NCBI GenBank assembly: GCA_964537875.1
Contig: CAZIDN010000037.1
Location: 1-36,628 of the forward strand
Source: JAPKZH01 sp964537875
GTDB lineage: Bacteria; Acidobacteriota; Aminicenantia; Aminicenantales; UBA4085
Reading direction: 5' to 3'
Length of the DNA: 36,628 nucleotides
The notes beneath the pieces are model-generated. The model saw only the letters and a list, made by a program, of their open reading frames with translations. It searched no databases and was not told the origin of the DNA. A program made the translations under genes and the position numbers. The first letter of the stretch is position 1; each line of letters begins with the position of its first letter. Positions 1 through 7,522 of the stretch are shown one piece after another.

Positions 1-1
1 G

Positions 2-64
2 CTGGTTCCCGCCGTGCTCGAGGTTCTTAAACATCGAAAAAAGAAACCGGGCGGGTCTGACTAA
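2..64 (+). CDS. C-terminal end of an unidentified gene (partial)
   Basis: The plus strand is open from the window edge to a TAA at 62-64. The 20 residues visible end in a basic, hydrophilic tail (LVPAVLEVLK, then HRKKK and GGSD). A hydrophobic stretch followed by a basic tail would fit the last transmembrane segment of an integral membrane protein, but too little is present to name a family. The stop codon lies inside the left end of the palindromic element at 61-153, the same arrangement as at the end of feoB. Coding status is inferred from the open frame and that parallel. Confidence 0.45.
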   Translation: MVPAVLEVLKHRKKKPGGSD

Positions 65-153
65 TATCAATGTAATAATTAAAATGACATCCCCGTTCGG
101 GCGGCCTAAGCGCCGCCCATACATTGTCACTTTATTTATTACGTTTGTATTAG
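61..153. repeat. Palindromic MITE-like element, family A, short copy
   Basis: This 93 bp element begins CTAATATCAA and ends in TTTGTATTAG. Its outer 30 or so bases form an imperfect inverted repeat that is AT-rich. The centre is a 7 bp GC hairpin, GGCGGC-type arms at 99-105 and 112-118. The same ends recur at 36280-36478 around a 106 bp longer centre. Both ends read TAA inward: the left one stops the upstream gene and the right one stops surE on the minus strand. It sits between convergent genes, where its hairpin could also terminate transcription, though no T-run follows. No transposase is encoded nearby, so any mobility would be in trans. Confidence 0.85.
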
Positions 154-938
154 ATCTTTGAGATGGACGAAGAAGCCAGGCTCTTAATGGCCGGCAGCTT
201 CAGCGCCCGATAATCCGTCATGTCCATATGGAGGGGCGTGATGGAAATGAATCCCTGATGGGCCGCCCGGACATCGGTCGTTTCCCCTCCGACGAGCGTC
301 GGGCTTCCCCGACCGAGCCAGTAGTAGGAGTTTTCTCTGGGGTCCTTTTTTTCGATAATTTCCGGGACGTACCGTTTTTGCCCGACGGTAGTGATTCGTG
401 CGCCTTTGATGGGCGGCGGCGGGATGTTGATATTGAGCGTTACGCCCGGGGGAAGGCCCCCGACAAGCACTCGTATCGCGGTTTTGAGGACGAACCGGGT
501 CGCCTCGCGATAGTGAAAGTTGCCGTCCCGGTCGGCGATGGCCGAGATGGCCATGGCCGGAACCTCGAAAAAAGTGCCCTGGATGGCGGCCGAGACCGTG
601 CCTGAATAAGAAATGTCCTGCTGGCCGACGTTCGGGCCGGGGTTGATGCCGGAGATGATGAGGTCGGGGCAGCGGGGGAGAAATTTTTTGAGGGCAAGGT
701 AGATGCAGTCGGCCGGCGTGCCGTCGACCGCATAGATATCGGCCTTGATTTTCTGGACGCGCAGCGGTCGTCGCAGGGAAAGGGCCAGGGAGCTGGCGCT
801 TTTTTCTCTGTCGGGCGCCACGATGAAAATTTTGCCCAAGTCCTTCAGGCCGCGGTAGAGAGCCTGGATGCCTTCGGCAAAGAAGCCGTCGTCATTGGTC
901 AGGAGGACTAGCGGATGGCGGGCTGCTTTTTTAGGAAT
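150..938 (-). CDS. surE: 5'/3'-nucleotidase SurE
   Basis: SurE is a metal-dependent nucleoside-monophosphate phosphatase. The minus-strand frame shows the family N-terminus LVLLTNDDGFFAEGIQAL with the metal-binding Asp pair, then the APDREKSASS segment and the SGINPGPNVG / YSGTVSAA segment carrying the conserved Asn and Ser. No ATG, GTG or TTG lies between the cupin stop (966) and TNDDG. The first in-frame ATG (839) would delete the catalytic Asp pair, so translation must begin upstream. The best candidate is ATT at 936-938, preceded six bases upstream by GAGG; this gives 262 residues, normal for SurE. The stop TAA lies in the right end of the family A element. It is probably cotranscribed with the cupin gene, whose stop is 27 bases upstream. 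The family call is firm; the rare start codon is inference. Confidence 0.93.
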   Translation of the reverse strand: MPKKAARHPLVLLTNDDGFFAEGIQALYRGLKDLGKIFIVAPDREKSASSLALSLRRPLRVQKIKADIYAVDGTPADCIYLALKKFLPRCPDLIISGINPGPNVGQQDISYSGTVSAAIQGTFFEVPAMAISAIADRDGNFHYREATRFVLKTAIRVLVGGLPPGVTLNINIPPPPIKGARITTVGQKRYVPEIIEKKDPRENSYYWLGRGSPTLVGGETTDVRAAHQGFISITPLHMDMTDYRALKLPAIKSLASSSISKI

Positions 939-965
939 CGTCGACCTCGATCTTTTCGGCCGGGC

Positions 966-1313
966 TCAGGACCGGATCATGATCAAGGCCATCTTGAACT
1001 TCTTGACGGCCTTGAGGGCATGCGGTTCGTGGGCCGGCATGATGATCATTTCTCCGCTTTTGAGCCCATGGGTTTTGCCCGAGATCATGATCTCCGCTTC
1101 GCCGTCCAGACAGAACGCGAGAGCGTCGAAGGGGGCCGTGTGCTCGCTGAGCTCTTCGCCCTTGTCGAAGGCAAAGACCGTCACCGTGCCCGTCTTTTTT
1201 CTGAGGATTTCGCGGCTGACGACGGCCCCGGCCTGGTACTGGGCCAGGTCGGCCAGCCGCAGCGCTTTGGCCTTCAGGTCTTCCGGGTCTTTTTGTTTCT
1301 TTGTCGTGTCCAT
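966..1313 (-). CDS. Small cupin-domain protein
   Basis: This 115-residue protein is a single conserved beta-barrel cupin. The region EHTAPFDALAFCLDGEAEI matches cupin motif 1, and a later SGEMIIMPAHEPHAL matches motif 2, with its PxxxPHA metal-site-like histidines. The substrate cannot be told. The start at 1313 is chosen because a longer frame would run back through tRNA-Pro; a GAGG lies 13 bases upstream, a loose spacing. The gene follows the tRNA directly, so it may be read from the tRNA promoter, and it is followed by surE. The family call is firm, the function unknown. Confidence 0.9.
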   Translation of the reverse strand: MDTTKKQKDPEDLKAKALRLADLAQYQAGAVVSREILRKKTGTVTVFAFDKGEELSEHTAPFDALAFCLDGEAEIMISGKTHGLKSGEMIIMPAHEPHALKAVKKFKMALIMIRS

Positions 1314-1339
1314 AGGGAATTTGTCGCCTCGTAAAAAAA

Positions 1340-1416
1340 TGGTCGGGACGGGCGGATTTGAACCGCCGACCCCATGCACCCCAAGCATGTGCGCTACCAG
1401 GCTGCGCCACGTCCCG
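1340..1416 (-). tRNA. tRNA-Pro (anticodon GGG)
   Basis: This 77-nucleotide minus-strand cloverleaf has a seven-pair acceptor stem CGGGACG/CGTCCCG and a D-arm GGCGCAGCCTGGTAGCGC. The anticodon arm CATGC/GCATG closes the loop TTGGGGT, giving anticodon GGG. The T-arm contains GGTTCAAATCC. The discriminator is A and the 3' CCA is genome-encoded (1340-1342). A run of seven T follows the CCA on the transcribed strand. Confidence 0.97.
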
Positions 1417-1431
1417 ACGAAAGGGGAGAGA

Positions 1432-1437
1432 ATTATA
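1432..1437 (-). promoter_or_regulatory. -10 box of the tRNA-Pro promoter
   Basis: A perfect TATAAT on the minus strand lies 15 bases before the tRNA 5' end. No clear -35 hexamer is seen at the usual spacing. It would drive the tRNA and possibly the cupin and surE genes. Confidence 0.6.
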
Positions 1438-1457
1438 CCAGAAAACGGGAAAAGTTT

Positions 1458-1853
1458 TTAGACTTTTTTTGGCCGTTTTTCGAGCGTCCGCGTAATCTCC
1501 TGGAGCTCGCCGCGGACCTGCCAGAGGGCTTTTTTCAGCCTGTCCGGATGAAGGGTCGAGGAGGGCGGTGGGAGCCCGAATTCCTCCTCGATCTTGCGCT
1601 TGGCCCCGGCCAAGGTGAAACCTTGCTGGTCGGTAAGTTCTTTGATGCGGAGGATGATCTCCAGGTCCTTTGGCCTGAATATTTTTTTGCCGCTCCCAGT
1701 CTGCCCGGCCTGGAGAAACGGGAATTCTTCCTCCCAGGCTTCGATCGTTCCTGGATCGAGACCGGCCAGGCGGCTGACTTCGTCGAGTTTGTAGAATAGC
1801 TTGGCTTGGCCTTTTTCCGGTTTTTTGGGGGTCGGGTCTTTCGCTTCCGTCAT
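1458..1853 (-). CDS. MerR-family transcriptional regulator
   Basis: This 131-residue protein has an N-terminal winged-helix MerR DNA-binding domain at about residues 19-75 (LFYKLDEVSRLAGLDPGTIE, then the wing with KKIFRPKDLEIILRIKEL). A short C-terminal helix that could form a dimerisation coiled coil follows. It has no obvious metal- or drug-binding domain and resembles the short, effector-less MerR-like proteins common in Gram-negative genomes. The start ATG at 1851-1853 lacks a clear ribosome site. Its promoter has a dyad in the spacer (separate entry), which would fit autoregulation. Divergent from rarA. Confidence 0.9.
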   Translation of the reverse strand: MTEAKDPTPKKPEKGQAKLFYKLDEVSRLAGLDPGTIEAWEEEFPFLQAGQTGSGKKIFRPKDLEIILRIKELTDQQGFTLAGAKRKIEEEFGLPPPSSTLHPDRLKKALWQVRGELQEITRTLEKRPKKV

Positions 1854-1876
1854 TAACGTCTTTAAAATCAGTGTTT

Positions 1877-1905
1877 ACGATAGCATGGGAACCGGTTTCC
1901 GTCAA
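1877..1905 (-). promoter_or_regulatory. merR-type promoter with a dyad in the spacer
   Basis: The minus strand reads TTGACG (1900-1905), a 17-base spacer, then TATCGT (1877-1882). The spacer contains the dyad GGAAACCGGTTCCC, centred on AACCGGTT at 1890-1897. MerR proteins bind dyads between -35 and -10, so this is a candidate autoregulatory operator. The spacer is 17 rather than the 19-20 bp typical of MerR-activated promoters, so repression is as likely as activation. Confidence 0.55.
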
Positions 1906-1912
1906 GAAAGAT

Positions 1913-1939
1913 CGGGGACACACACAGTGTGTGTCCCCG
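1913..1939. repeat. Perfect REP-like palindrome (GGGACACAC family)
   Basis: Two 13-base arms (CGGGGACACACAC and its complement) flank one central base. A closely related palindrome occurs at 30145-30167. It sits just upstream of the rarA -10 box. Confidence 0.85.
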
Positions 1940-1946
1940 GATTTTT

Positions 1947-1955
1947 TGCTATAAT
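1947..1955 (+). promoter_or_regulatory. Extended -10 promoter of rarA
   Basis: TGCTATAAT is a perfect extended -10 (TGN plus TATAAT). With usual spacing, transcription would begin near 1962, one base before the ATG at 1963. No Shine-Dalgarno sequence precedes either possible rarA start. This suggests a leaderless message. Confidence 0.6.
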
Positions 1956-1962
1956 GAAAAAA

Positions 1963-3282
1963 ATGGACGAGAGCGCGAAGCACATTCCCCTGGCCGAGCG
2001 GATGAGGCCGCGGACCTTCGACCGGCTGTACGGGCAGGACCATCTCCTGGGCGAAGGGAAGATCCTCACCCAGCTCATCGAGGCGGACCGCCTCGTTTCC
2101 TTGATTTTTTGGGGGCCTCCGGGCTCGGGCAAGACGACCCTGGCCTACATGCTGGCCAGGCATTTCGACCTGCCGCACACGTTCTTCAGCGCGGTCCTTT
2201 CGGGCATCAAGGAAGTCAAGGAAGTCATGGCCAGTGCCGAAAGCCACAAAAAGATGTACGGCAAGCCGATGGTCATTTTTATCGACGAGATTCATCGATT
2301 CAACAAGGCCCAGCAGGGAGCGTTCCTGCCGTATGTCGAAAGAGGAGACGTCGTCCTTTTCGGATCGACGACGGAGAATCCTTCTTTTGAAGTGATCGCG
2401 GCGCTCCTGTCCAGGACCAAGGTGCTTGTTCTCAACCCCTTGACCGAGAAAGCCCTGTCGCAAATCATCGATGACGCCCTGACGGACAAGGAGCAGGGAT
2501 TGGGGAAGCTCGGCCTCAAGCTGGACGAAGAGGTGCGCAAGATGCTGACCGATTATGCCAACGGCGATGCCCGGCGCGCTCTCAACACGCTCGAGATCGC
2601 CTCAAACCTGGTCAAGGGCAAGACCATCACCGTCGAGGTTGTCCAGGAAGCGCTCCAGAAGCGCATCCTTCTCTATGACAAGGACGGCGAGGAACACTTC
2701 AACCTCATTTCGGCCCTTCACAAAAGCCTGCGCAACAGCGATGTCCAGGCCGCGCTTTACTGGCTGGCACGGATGATTTACGCCGGCGAAGACCCCCTCT
2801 ACATCGCCCGGCGGCTGGTCCGGTTTGCTTCAGAGGACGTCGGACTGGCCGACCCCCAGGCTTTGACCGTAGCCCTGCACGCCAAGGAGGCTTATGATTT
2901 CCTGGGCAGCCCGGAGGGAGAGCTGGCCTTGGCCGAAGCCGTCATCTATCTCGGCTCGGCGCCGAAAAGCAACCGCGCCTATGTCGCCTTCGGAAAGGCC
3001 GTGAAAGATGTCGAACAGAGCCCTCAAGAGCCCGTCCCGCTTCAAATCAGGAACCCGGTCACCGGCTTGATGAAAGACATAGGATACGGCAAGGACTATG
3101 CCTATGCCCATGATTTTGCCTTCGGGACGACGGATATGGAGACCTTCCCGGACAGGCTCAAGGGCCGCATCTATTATGAGCCGGGCGGCATGGGGTTTGA
3201 GAAAGACATCAAGAAACGCATCGAATGGTGGGAATCGGTCAAGCAGAAAATCAGGGGCGAGCGGGAAGGCAAAAAGGGCTGA
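1963..3282 (+). CDS. rarA: Replication-associated recombination protein A (AAA+ ATPase)
   Basis: RarA (MgsA) is a clamp-loader-like AAA+ ATPase that acts at stalled replication forks. About 440 residues show the N-terminal PLAERMRPRTFD segment, Walker A GPPGSGKTT near residue 50, Walker B VIFIDEIHRFNKAQQ, sensor-1 STTENPSFEV, sensor-2 GDARRALNTLE, and the family's C-terminal domain with EDPLYIARRLVRFASEDVGLADP and the SNRAYVAF motif. Length is typical. Start 1963 is preferred because the promoter predicts initiation there; ATG 1954 adds three residues. Its stop abuts the stop of the convergent 56-residue gene. Confidence 0.96.
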   Translation: MDESAKHIPLAERMRPRTFDRLYGQDHLLGEGKILTQLIEADRLVSLIFWGPPGSGKTTLAYMLARHFDLPHTFFSAVLSGIKEVKEVMASAESHKKMYGKPMVIFIDEIHRFNKAQQGAFLPYVERGDVVLFGSTTENPSFEVIAALLSRTKVLVLNPLTEKALSQIIDDALTDKEQGLGKLGLKLDEEVRKMLTDYANGDARRALNTLEIASNLVKGKTITVEVVQEALQKRILLYDKDGEEHFNLISALHKSLRNSDVQAALYWLARMIYAGEDPLYIARRLVRFASEDVGLADPQALTVALHAKEAYDFLGSPEGELALAEAVIYLGSAPKSNRAYVAFGKAVKDVEQSPQEPVPLQIRNPVTGLMKDIGYGKDYAYAHDFAFGTTDMETFPDRLKGRIYYEPGGMGFEKDIKKRIEWWESVKQKIRGEREGKKG

Positions 3283-3453
3283 TCACGCTTCTTCTTTTTC
3301 TTTCATGATGTAATAGATTTCCCAGCTCAGGTCGGTAGCCAGGCAGTCGATGCAGGAGCTCGGCGTGGTGGCGATTTCGCCCTCGGTGATCCTGTCCTTG
3401 ATTATCGTTTTGACCTTCTTTTTGATTTTGTACAGCAAAATATAATTAATCAT
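3283..3453 (-). CDS. Small conserved-looking protein with a CxxC motif, unknown function
   Basis: This 56-residue protein begins MINYILLYKIKKKVKTIIKD and carries SCIDC near the middle, followed by a C-terminal WEIYYIMKEKEEA. It has no signal peptide. The start at 3453 is supported by AGG six bases upstream. A TATTAT -10-like box lies just before that. A longer frame to 3516 exists, but its extra N-terminus has no ribosome site. I do not recognise the family. The Cys pair could bind metal or be redox-active, but this is speculation. Confidence 0.6.
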   Translation of the reverse strand: MINYILLYKIKKKVKTIIKDRITEGEIATTPSSCIDCLATDLSWEIYYIMKEKEEA

Positions 3454-3508
3454 GGTGTACCTATCGAAATAATAGCATTTTTGCGAGCCTCTGTAAAGTC
3501 CGATAATT

Positions 3509-3574
3509 GGGGTCAAACCTACTCGTTACGCAGCTTCCCCGAGAGAAATATGCGTAACGAGTAGGTTTGACCCC
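3509..3574. repeat. REP-like palindrome, family R, copy 1
   Basis: Two perfect 24-base arms (starting GGGGTCAAACCTACTC, ending TTACGCA) are separated by 18 bases. Near-identical copies lie at 9963-10035 and 11642-11707, and an arm-variant copy at 36482-36548. This form is typical of REP/RAYT-type or IS200/IS605-related palindromes. No RAYT transposase is present in the window. Confidence 0.9.
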
Positions 3575-3577
3575 GAA

Positions 3578-3606
3578 GTATAAAGAGTAGCTTTGATCCC
3601 GATTAT
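3578..3606. repeat. Half of a REP-like palindrome, family R variant
   Basis: The bases GTATAAAGAGTAGCTTTGAT followed by CCC match one arm of the family R palindrome in yet another arm variant. The partner arm is missing. It lies immediately after copy 1, as if one palindrome landed next to an older decayed one. Confidence 0.6.
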
Positions 3607-3633
3607 TTTGATATGATGAATTCTACAATCGCC

Positions 3634-4743
3634 ATGAAAAAAACAGGATGCGGTCTGTTCGTCTTGATCGCCTGTTTTGCTCTGGGCAGCTGTTCGCTAT
3701 TTCGGACAAAGGCTTTGCCTCCGCCCGTTTCTTCGGTTTTTCCGCTTCAGGAGGAGTCCCGGGTCCTTTATGAAGGAGAAATCAACCGGTTGGTCCAGAA
3801 TTCCGGCGGCCGCCTTTATTTTTCGACCCGGAAGGGCCTGGTTTATTGCATCGACGGCGCCAAAAAAGAAATTTTATGGAAGTTTTCCGCCCGGGCCGTC
3901 ATTTCTACGCCGCCTTGCCCAAGCGAAGGCCGGGTCTATTGTGCCGACCAGGAAAACGGACTGTATTGTCTGGATGAAGCCGGGCGGGTCGTCTGGGAAA
4001 AAAAGCTCGCGGAAAAAATATCCGGCGATGTCGGGCAAAGCCAGGGAAAAGTCTTTGTCGGCACGCAGGACGGGAATGTCCTGGCGCTGGATGCGGCGAC
4101 CGGGGACGAGGCGTGGCGCTTCAAGTCTGAAAGCGCCGTCGAAAGCGGTCCCGCCTTTTGGAATCAGCAAATCATCTTCGGAACCATCGACGGCCGGCTG
4201 CTTTTCCTGACGCCCGACGGCCGTCTGCTTGCCGCATTCAAGACGGGCGCCGGGATTCGTGGACCGCTTTTTATCGATTCGAACCGGTTGTTTTATAGCC
4301 TCGAGGATGACACGTTCAACAGCCTCAACCTGACGTCCCGGAGGCGGCGATGGAAGATCCGCACCGGAGGTTTTGGGACGGCGGCGCCCGCGGCCGATGA
4401 TCGACGGATCTATTTCCTCAACTCGAACAGCGCCCTTTTTTGCCTCGACAAAAGGGGAGGGGAGATCCTCTGGTGGAGACCGGTGCCCACTCCAAGCTAT
4501 TTCAGACCGGAAATTTGCGGCGAGGAAATCCTGGCCGCGACGCTCTCCAAACTTTTGCTCGGGTTTTACAAAAAAACGGGGGAGAAGTCGGGAACGCATG
4601 ATGCGGGACAGGAGCTCAAGTCGAACCCGCTGATGCTGGATTCCTCTCTAGTCATCAACCTTTATGATGGAGAGGAGAGCCAGGGGATCCTGGTTTTTTT
4701 GAAACGGGCGGGAGCCTCGCCCAATTTGGATCAGAAAAAATAG
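3634..4743 (+). CDS. PQQ-repeat beta-propeller lipoprotein (BamB-like)
   Basis: The product is about 369 residues with an N-terminal lipoprotein signal (MKK, hydrophobic core, then LGSC as lipobox), so it should be anchored at the outer or inner membrane. The rest is a series of PQQ/BamB-type propeller blades, visible as repeated G-x-Y/F-x-x-D ... W segments: RGLVYCIDGAKKEILWKF-like, NGLYCLDEAGRVVWEK, DGNVLALDAATGDEAWRF, SALFCLDKRGGEILWW. Such folds scaffold protein contacts (BamB) or bind PQQ in dehydrogenases; no dehydrogenase catalytic motif is seen. ATG codons at 3613 and 3616 are alternative starts. Neither start has a ribosome site. A strong AAGGAG follows for the downstream HD gene 27 bases later. 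Confidence 0.85.
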   Translation: MKKTGCGLFVLIACFALGSCSLFRTKALPPPVSSVFPLQEESRVLYEGEINRLVQNSGGRLYFSTRKGLVYCIDGAKKEILWKFSARAVISTPPCPSEGRVYCADQENGLYCLDEAGRVVWEKKLAEKISGDVGQSQGKVFVGTQDGNVLALDAATGDEAWRFKSESAVESGPAFWNQQIIFGTIDGRLLFLTPDGRLLAAFKTGAGIRGPLFIDSNRLFYSLEDDTFNSLNLTSRRRRWKIRTGGFGTAAPAADDRRIYFLNSNSALFCLDKRGGEILWWRPVPTPSYFRPEICGEEILAATLSKLLLGFYKKTGEKSGTHDAGQELKSNPLMLDSSLVINLYDGEESQGILVFLKRAGASPNLDQKK

Positions 4744-4770
4744 GAAAGACATGGCGAAAGGAGACATAAG

Positions 4771-5316
4771 ATGAAAAGAGAAGAAGCCCTGGAGCTTATC
4801 AAAAAGCATTTAAAGAACAAAAACCTGGTCAAGCACTGTTTGGCCGTCGAGGCCTGCATGAAAGCGGCTGCCGCAAAACTCGGGCAGGATATCGAGCAGT
4901 GGGGATTGGCCGGCCTGGTCCATGACCTGGACTATGAGCTGACCGAGAAGAGCCCGGAGCTGCACACCACGGAGACCGTGAAAATTTTGAAAGAACTGGG
5001 CATCGACCCAGTGGTCATCCATGCCGTCGAAGCGCACGCGGGAAAGGTCCCCTGTCAAAACGCCATGGATTGGTCGATCTATTCCATCGATCCTCTGACC
5101 GGCTTGATCATCGCGGCGACGCTCATGCATCCCGACAAAAAATTGAAGAGCATCGACCTGGAGTTCGTCAAACGGCGCTACAAGGAAAAAACCTTCGCCA
5201 AGGGGGCCAGGCGCGAGGAGATCGAGGAGTGCAGGAACATTCCCATGGACCTGGACGAGTTCATCGCGACCTGCATCCAGGCCATGAAGGGGATCGACCA
5301 GGACCTAGGGCTGTAA
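4771..5316 (+). CDS. HD-domain metal-dependent phosphohydrolase
   Basis: The 181-residue protein has an HD fold: KHCLAVEACMKA supplies the first His, GLVHDLDYE the HD pair, and HAVEAHAG a downstream His. The closing stretch with DPLTGLIIAATLMHPDKKL is typical of small HDIG-type hydrolases often annotated as HAD/HD phosphohydrolases. The substrate is unknown. It is preceded by AAGGAG at good spacing and follows the propeller lipoprotein by 27 bases, so the two are likely cotranscribed. Confidence 0.92.
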   Translation: MKREEALELIKKHLKNKNLVKHCLAVEACMKAAAAKLGQDIEQWGLAGLVHDLDYELTEKSPELHTTETVKILKELGIDPVVIHAVEAHAGKVPCQNAMDWSIYSIDPLTGLIIAATLMHPDKKLKSIDLEFVKRRYKEKTFAKGARREEIEECRNIPMDLDEFIATCIQAMKGIDQDLGL

Positions 5317-5336
5317 GCGGGACCTGTCACGGACGT

Positions 5337-5400
5337 GCCCCTAACGTCCTAGCGCAAGACCCTCCCACCCACCACTCAGGCGCTTCGGACGTTGCGGGGC
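5337..5400. terminator. Imperfect hairpin between convergent genes
   Basis: The arms GCCCCTAACGTCCTAGCGC (5337-5355) and its near-complement (5380-5400) pair with a few bulges around a C-rich loop. It lies between the ends of the HD gene and the TonB receptor gene. It could act as a terminator, but there is no T-run on either side, so this is tentative. Confidence 0.35.
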
Positions 5401-5431
5401 AACATCCGCGCCACCCGCATCCCTTGGATAA

Positions 5432-7522
5432 TTATAGAATTTTGACCTTCACTCCTAACTCAAAAAACCGCCCGCGCCACGGAAAGCCCGGCTCGGTGTA
5501 AAAGTAGGCGTCGAAGACATTGCCGACTTTGAGAAAAACCTGGAAACGTGCGAAATCATAAGTGGCGATCGCGTCGAGGTTGAAATACGACGGGATGTTA
5601 TAGAGCTTGCCGGCATTGAAATCGAACCACGACGAGGCCGAGGCGCCGAGGCCGTAAAAACCAAACCGAAGAGAATTCAACGGTAACACGCCTACATCGA
5701 AGCTGAGGCTGTGCGCGGACAGAGTGTCCAGCGGCCGGTCGTCGCTCTCGTTCCTGTGGTCGAGATAGGTGTAGTTAAGCGTCGCCTCCAGCCGGCCGAA
5801 CGATTTCTGCGCCTGCAGCTCGAGGCCGTTGATATGGGCCTTCCCGATGTTCAGGTAGCGGCGCGTCCCATCCGGCAGCCTGTAGCTGTCGATCAGGTCC
5901 TTGTATTTGTTGAAAAAGACCGCGCCCGACAGGTCGATCCCCTTGTTGAATGTCCAGCCTGCCTCCCAGCCCGTGCCGGTTTCGCTGAGGAGGTCCGGAT
6001 TGCCGGACGAGGAAGAGTAGAGCGAGCGCATCGAGGGGAACTTGGATTTCTGGGAAAAGGACAGATGGAGGTCCAGGAAATCCTTGGGTGAGAATTTGAT
6101 CCCGACCAGAGGGTTGAACTTGGAGGACGTCCCTCCCGAGAACTTGTAGATGGTGTCCAGGCTCACCCCGCCGATCAGCTTCCAATGGTCGGTAATGGAA
6201 AAATGGTCTTCCACGGCGGCGGAGAGCGTGCCCTGGTCGTATTTCTGCCACGGCAGGTCGACGTCGTCCTGGGTGCGGGCGATATCTTTTTCGTAATTCA
6301 AGCTGACTTTGAGGGAATTGGCCGGGCTGATATAGAAATCGCCGAGGCCGAAGGCGCCGTAGACGGAGTTGTCGAAGGTGCTCTCGAATTGACGGATTGT
6401 CATCGCCGCGTCCTTCCACTGGTCCAAAGTGTTCCAGTAGTTGACATAGAAGGCGCGGAAGCGCAGGAAGGATTTTTCGCCGAGGGCCGTGTAGCCCCCG
6501 GCATTGAGGGTGTACCGGTTCCAGTCCTTGAAGCGCCAGTAGCGGGCTTTCTGGATGAACAGGGGGGCGGGCATGCCGTATTCCGATGTGTACAAGCCGG
6601 CGTTGACCATGATCTCCGTATGGCTCGAGGGTGAATAATAGACCTTGGCGTTGAGGTTGACCCGCTCGTAATCGCTGTTCGTCCGCCGGATGCGGCCGCC
6701 GTCGTCGTCCGAATAATAAAGGCCGTCCGAGTCCTGATAGGAGGCGCCGCCGACGAAAGAAAAGCGGTTCCAGCGGAAACCGGAATCCAGGCTGACGTTC
6801 CGCGTGCTCCTCTCGCCGTAGCTTCCGTTGAGTGTCAGGTAGGGACGGTCGCCGGGACGCCGGGTGATGACGTTGACGATGCCGCCCAGAGTGTTCGGCC
6901 CGTACAGGACGGAAGACGGGCCCTTGGTGATCTGGAGCGATTCTATTCCGGCCGCCGAGACAGTCTTCAGGTCGAACGTGCTGTAATAGGGCTCGTAATC
7001 GGGCACGCCGTCGATGAGCAGGGCGATCCGCTTGGAATCGATGCCGCGGAGCTTGAGCGTATACGTGTCCTTGTCGCCGAAAGTAACGGCGACGCCGGGC
7101 GCATAGCGAATGGCCTCGGACAGGTCCTTGGGTTTGCTCTGATCGATGCTCGTAAAATTGATCTTTGTGACGGTCGAAATCGGCTGGTCTTTGGGAGCTT
7201 TTCCGATGACCAGGATTTCTTCGGTGATCTTGACCTGCTGGTCCTGGGTTTTTTGGTCGCGGGTTTTTTTGTCCTGGATTTTTTCCTTCTCTTTTTTTTC
7301 TTGCTGATCCTGGCCGTGGACGACAGCCGGAAGAAAGATGAGACAAAAGCACAACAGCAGGCAGGGGATCGTAAAAAATGGAAGAACGGTAAATTTGCTC
7401 CGTGGCTTTCCATGGGGAGCTGCCCGATAGGGTGAGGCTAGTCGTCGGACGGAGTCCGATTGCCGTTTGAAGGGGTCTTCTCCTCCAATTTGACTTTTGG
7501 GGGGTCTCGCAGAGAATCTCAT
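5432..7522 (-). CDS. TonB-dependent outer-membrane receptor
   Basis: This 696-residue protein has a long basic N-terminus and one hydrophobic export segment (about residues 46-68, ending AVVHGQ). A low-complexity Lys/Gln/Asp linker follows, then a TonB-box-like EEILVIGK. The plug domain runs to about residue 230 (SEAIRYAPGVAV, LRGIDSKRIALLIDGVP, ITKGPSSVLYGPNTLGGIVNVITRR). The rest is a 22-strand-type barrel with alternating residues, ending FFELGVKVKIL. The ligand is unknown. AAGGAGG precedes the ATG. The gene is divergent from mobB with overlapping promoters, and its 5' leader is structured (separate entry); together these would fit a metal or cofactor substrate, but that is inference. Confidence 0.95.
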   Translation of the reverse strand: MRFSARPPKSQIGGEDPFKRQSDSVRRLASPYRAAPHGKPRSKFTVLPFFTIPCLLLCFCLIFLPAVVHGQDQQEKKEKEKIQDKKTRDQKTQDQQVKITEEILVIGKAPKDQPISTVTKINFTSIDQSKPKDLSEAIRYAPGVAVTFGDKDTYTLKLRGIDSKRIALLIDGVPDYEPYYSTFDLKTVSAAGIESLQITKGPSSVLYGPNTLGGIVNVITRRPGDRPYLTLNGSYGERSTRNVSLDSGFRWNRFSFVGGASYQDSDGLYYSDDDGGRIRRTNSDYERVNLNAKVYYSPSSHTEIMVNAGLYTSEYGMPAPLFIQKARYWRFKDWNRYTLNAGGYTALGEKSFLRFRAFYVNYWNTLDQWKDAAMTIRQFESTFDNSVYGAFGLGDFYISPANSLKVSLNYEKDIARTQDDVDLPWQKYDQGTLSAAVEDHFSITDHWKLIGGVSLDTIYKFSGGTSSKFNPLVGIKFSPKDFLDLHLSFSQKSKFPSMRSLYSSSSGNPDLLSETGTGWEAGWTFNKGIDLSGAVFFNKYKDLIDSYRLPDGTRRYLNIGKAHINGLELQAQKSFGRLEATLNYTYLDHRNESDDRPLDTLSAHSLSFDVGVLPLNSLRFGFYGLGASASSWFDFNAGKLYNIPSYFNLDAIATYDFARFQVFLKVGNVFDAYFYTEPGFPWRGRFFELGVKVKIL

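Noticed and set aside
966..1388. A longer cupin starting at 1388
   Set aside because: The added N-terminus would be encoded inside tRNA-Pro; ATG 1313 gives a full cupin domain.
931..2463. A 510-codon minus-strand open frame across several genes
   Set aside because: It runs through the cupin gene, tRNA-Pro, the MerR gene and antisense to rarA; its composition is Arg/Pro/Gly-rich, typical of shadow frames in GC-rich DNA.
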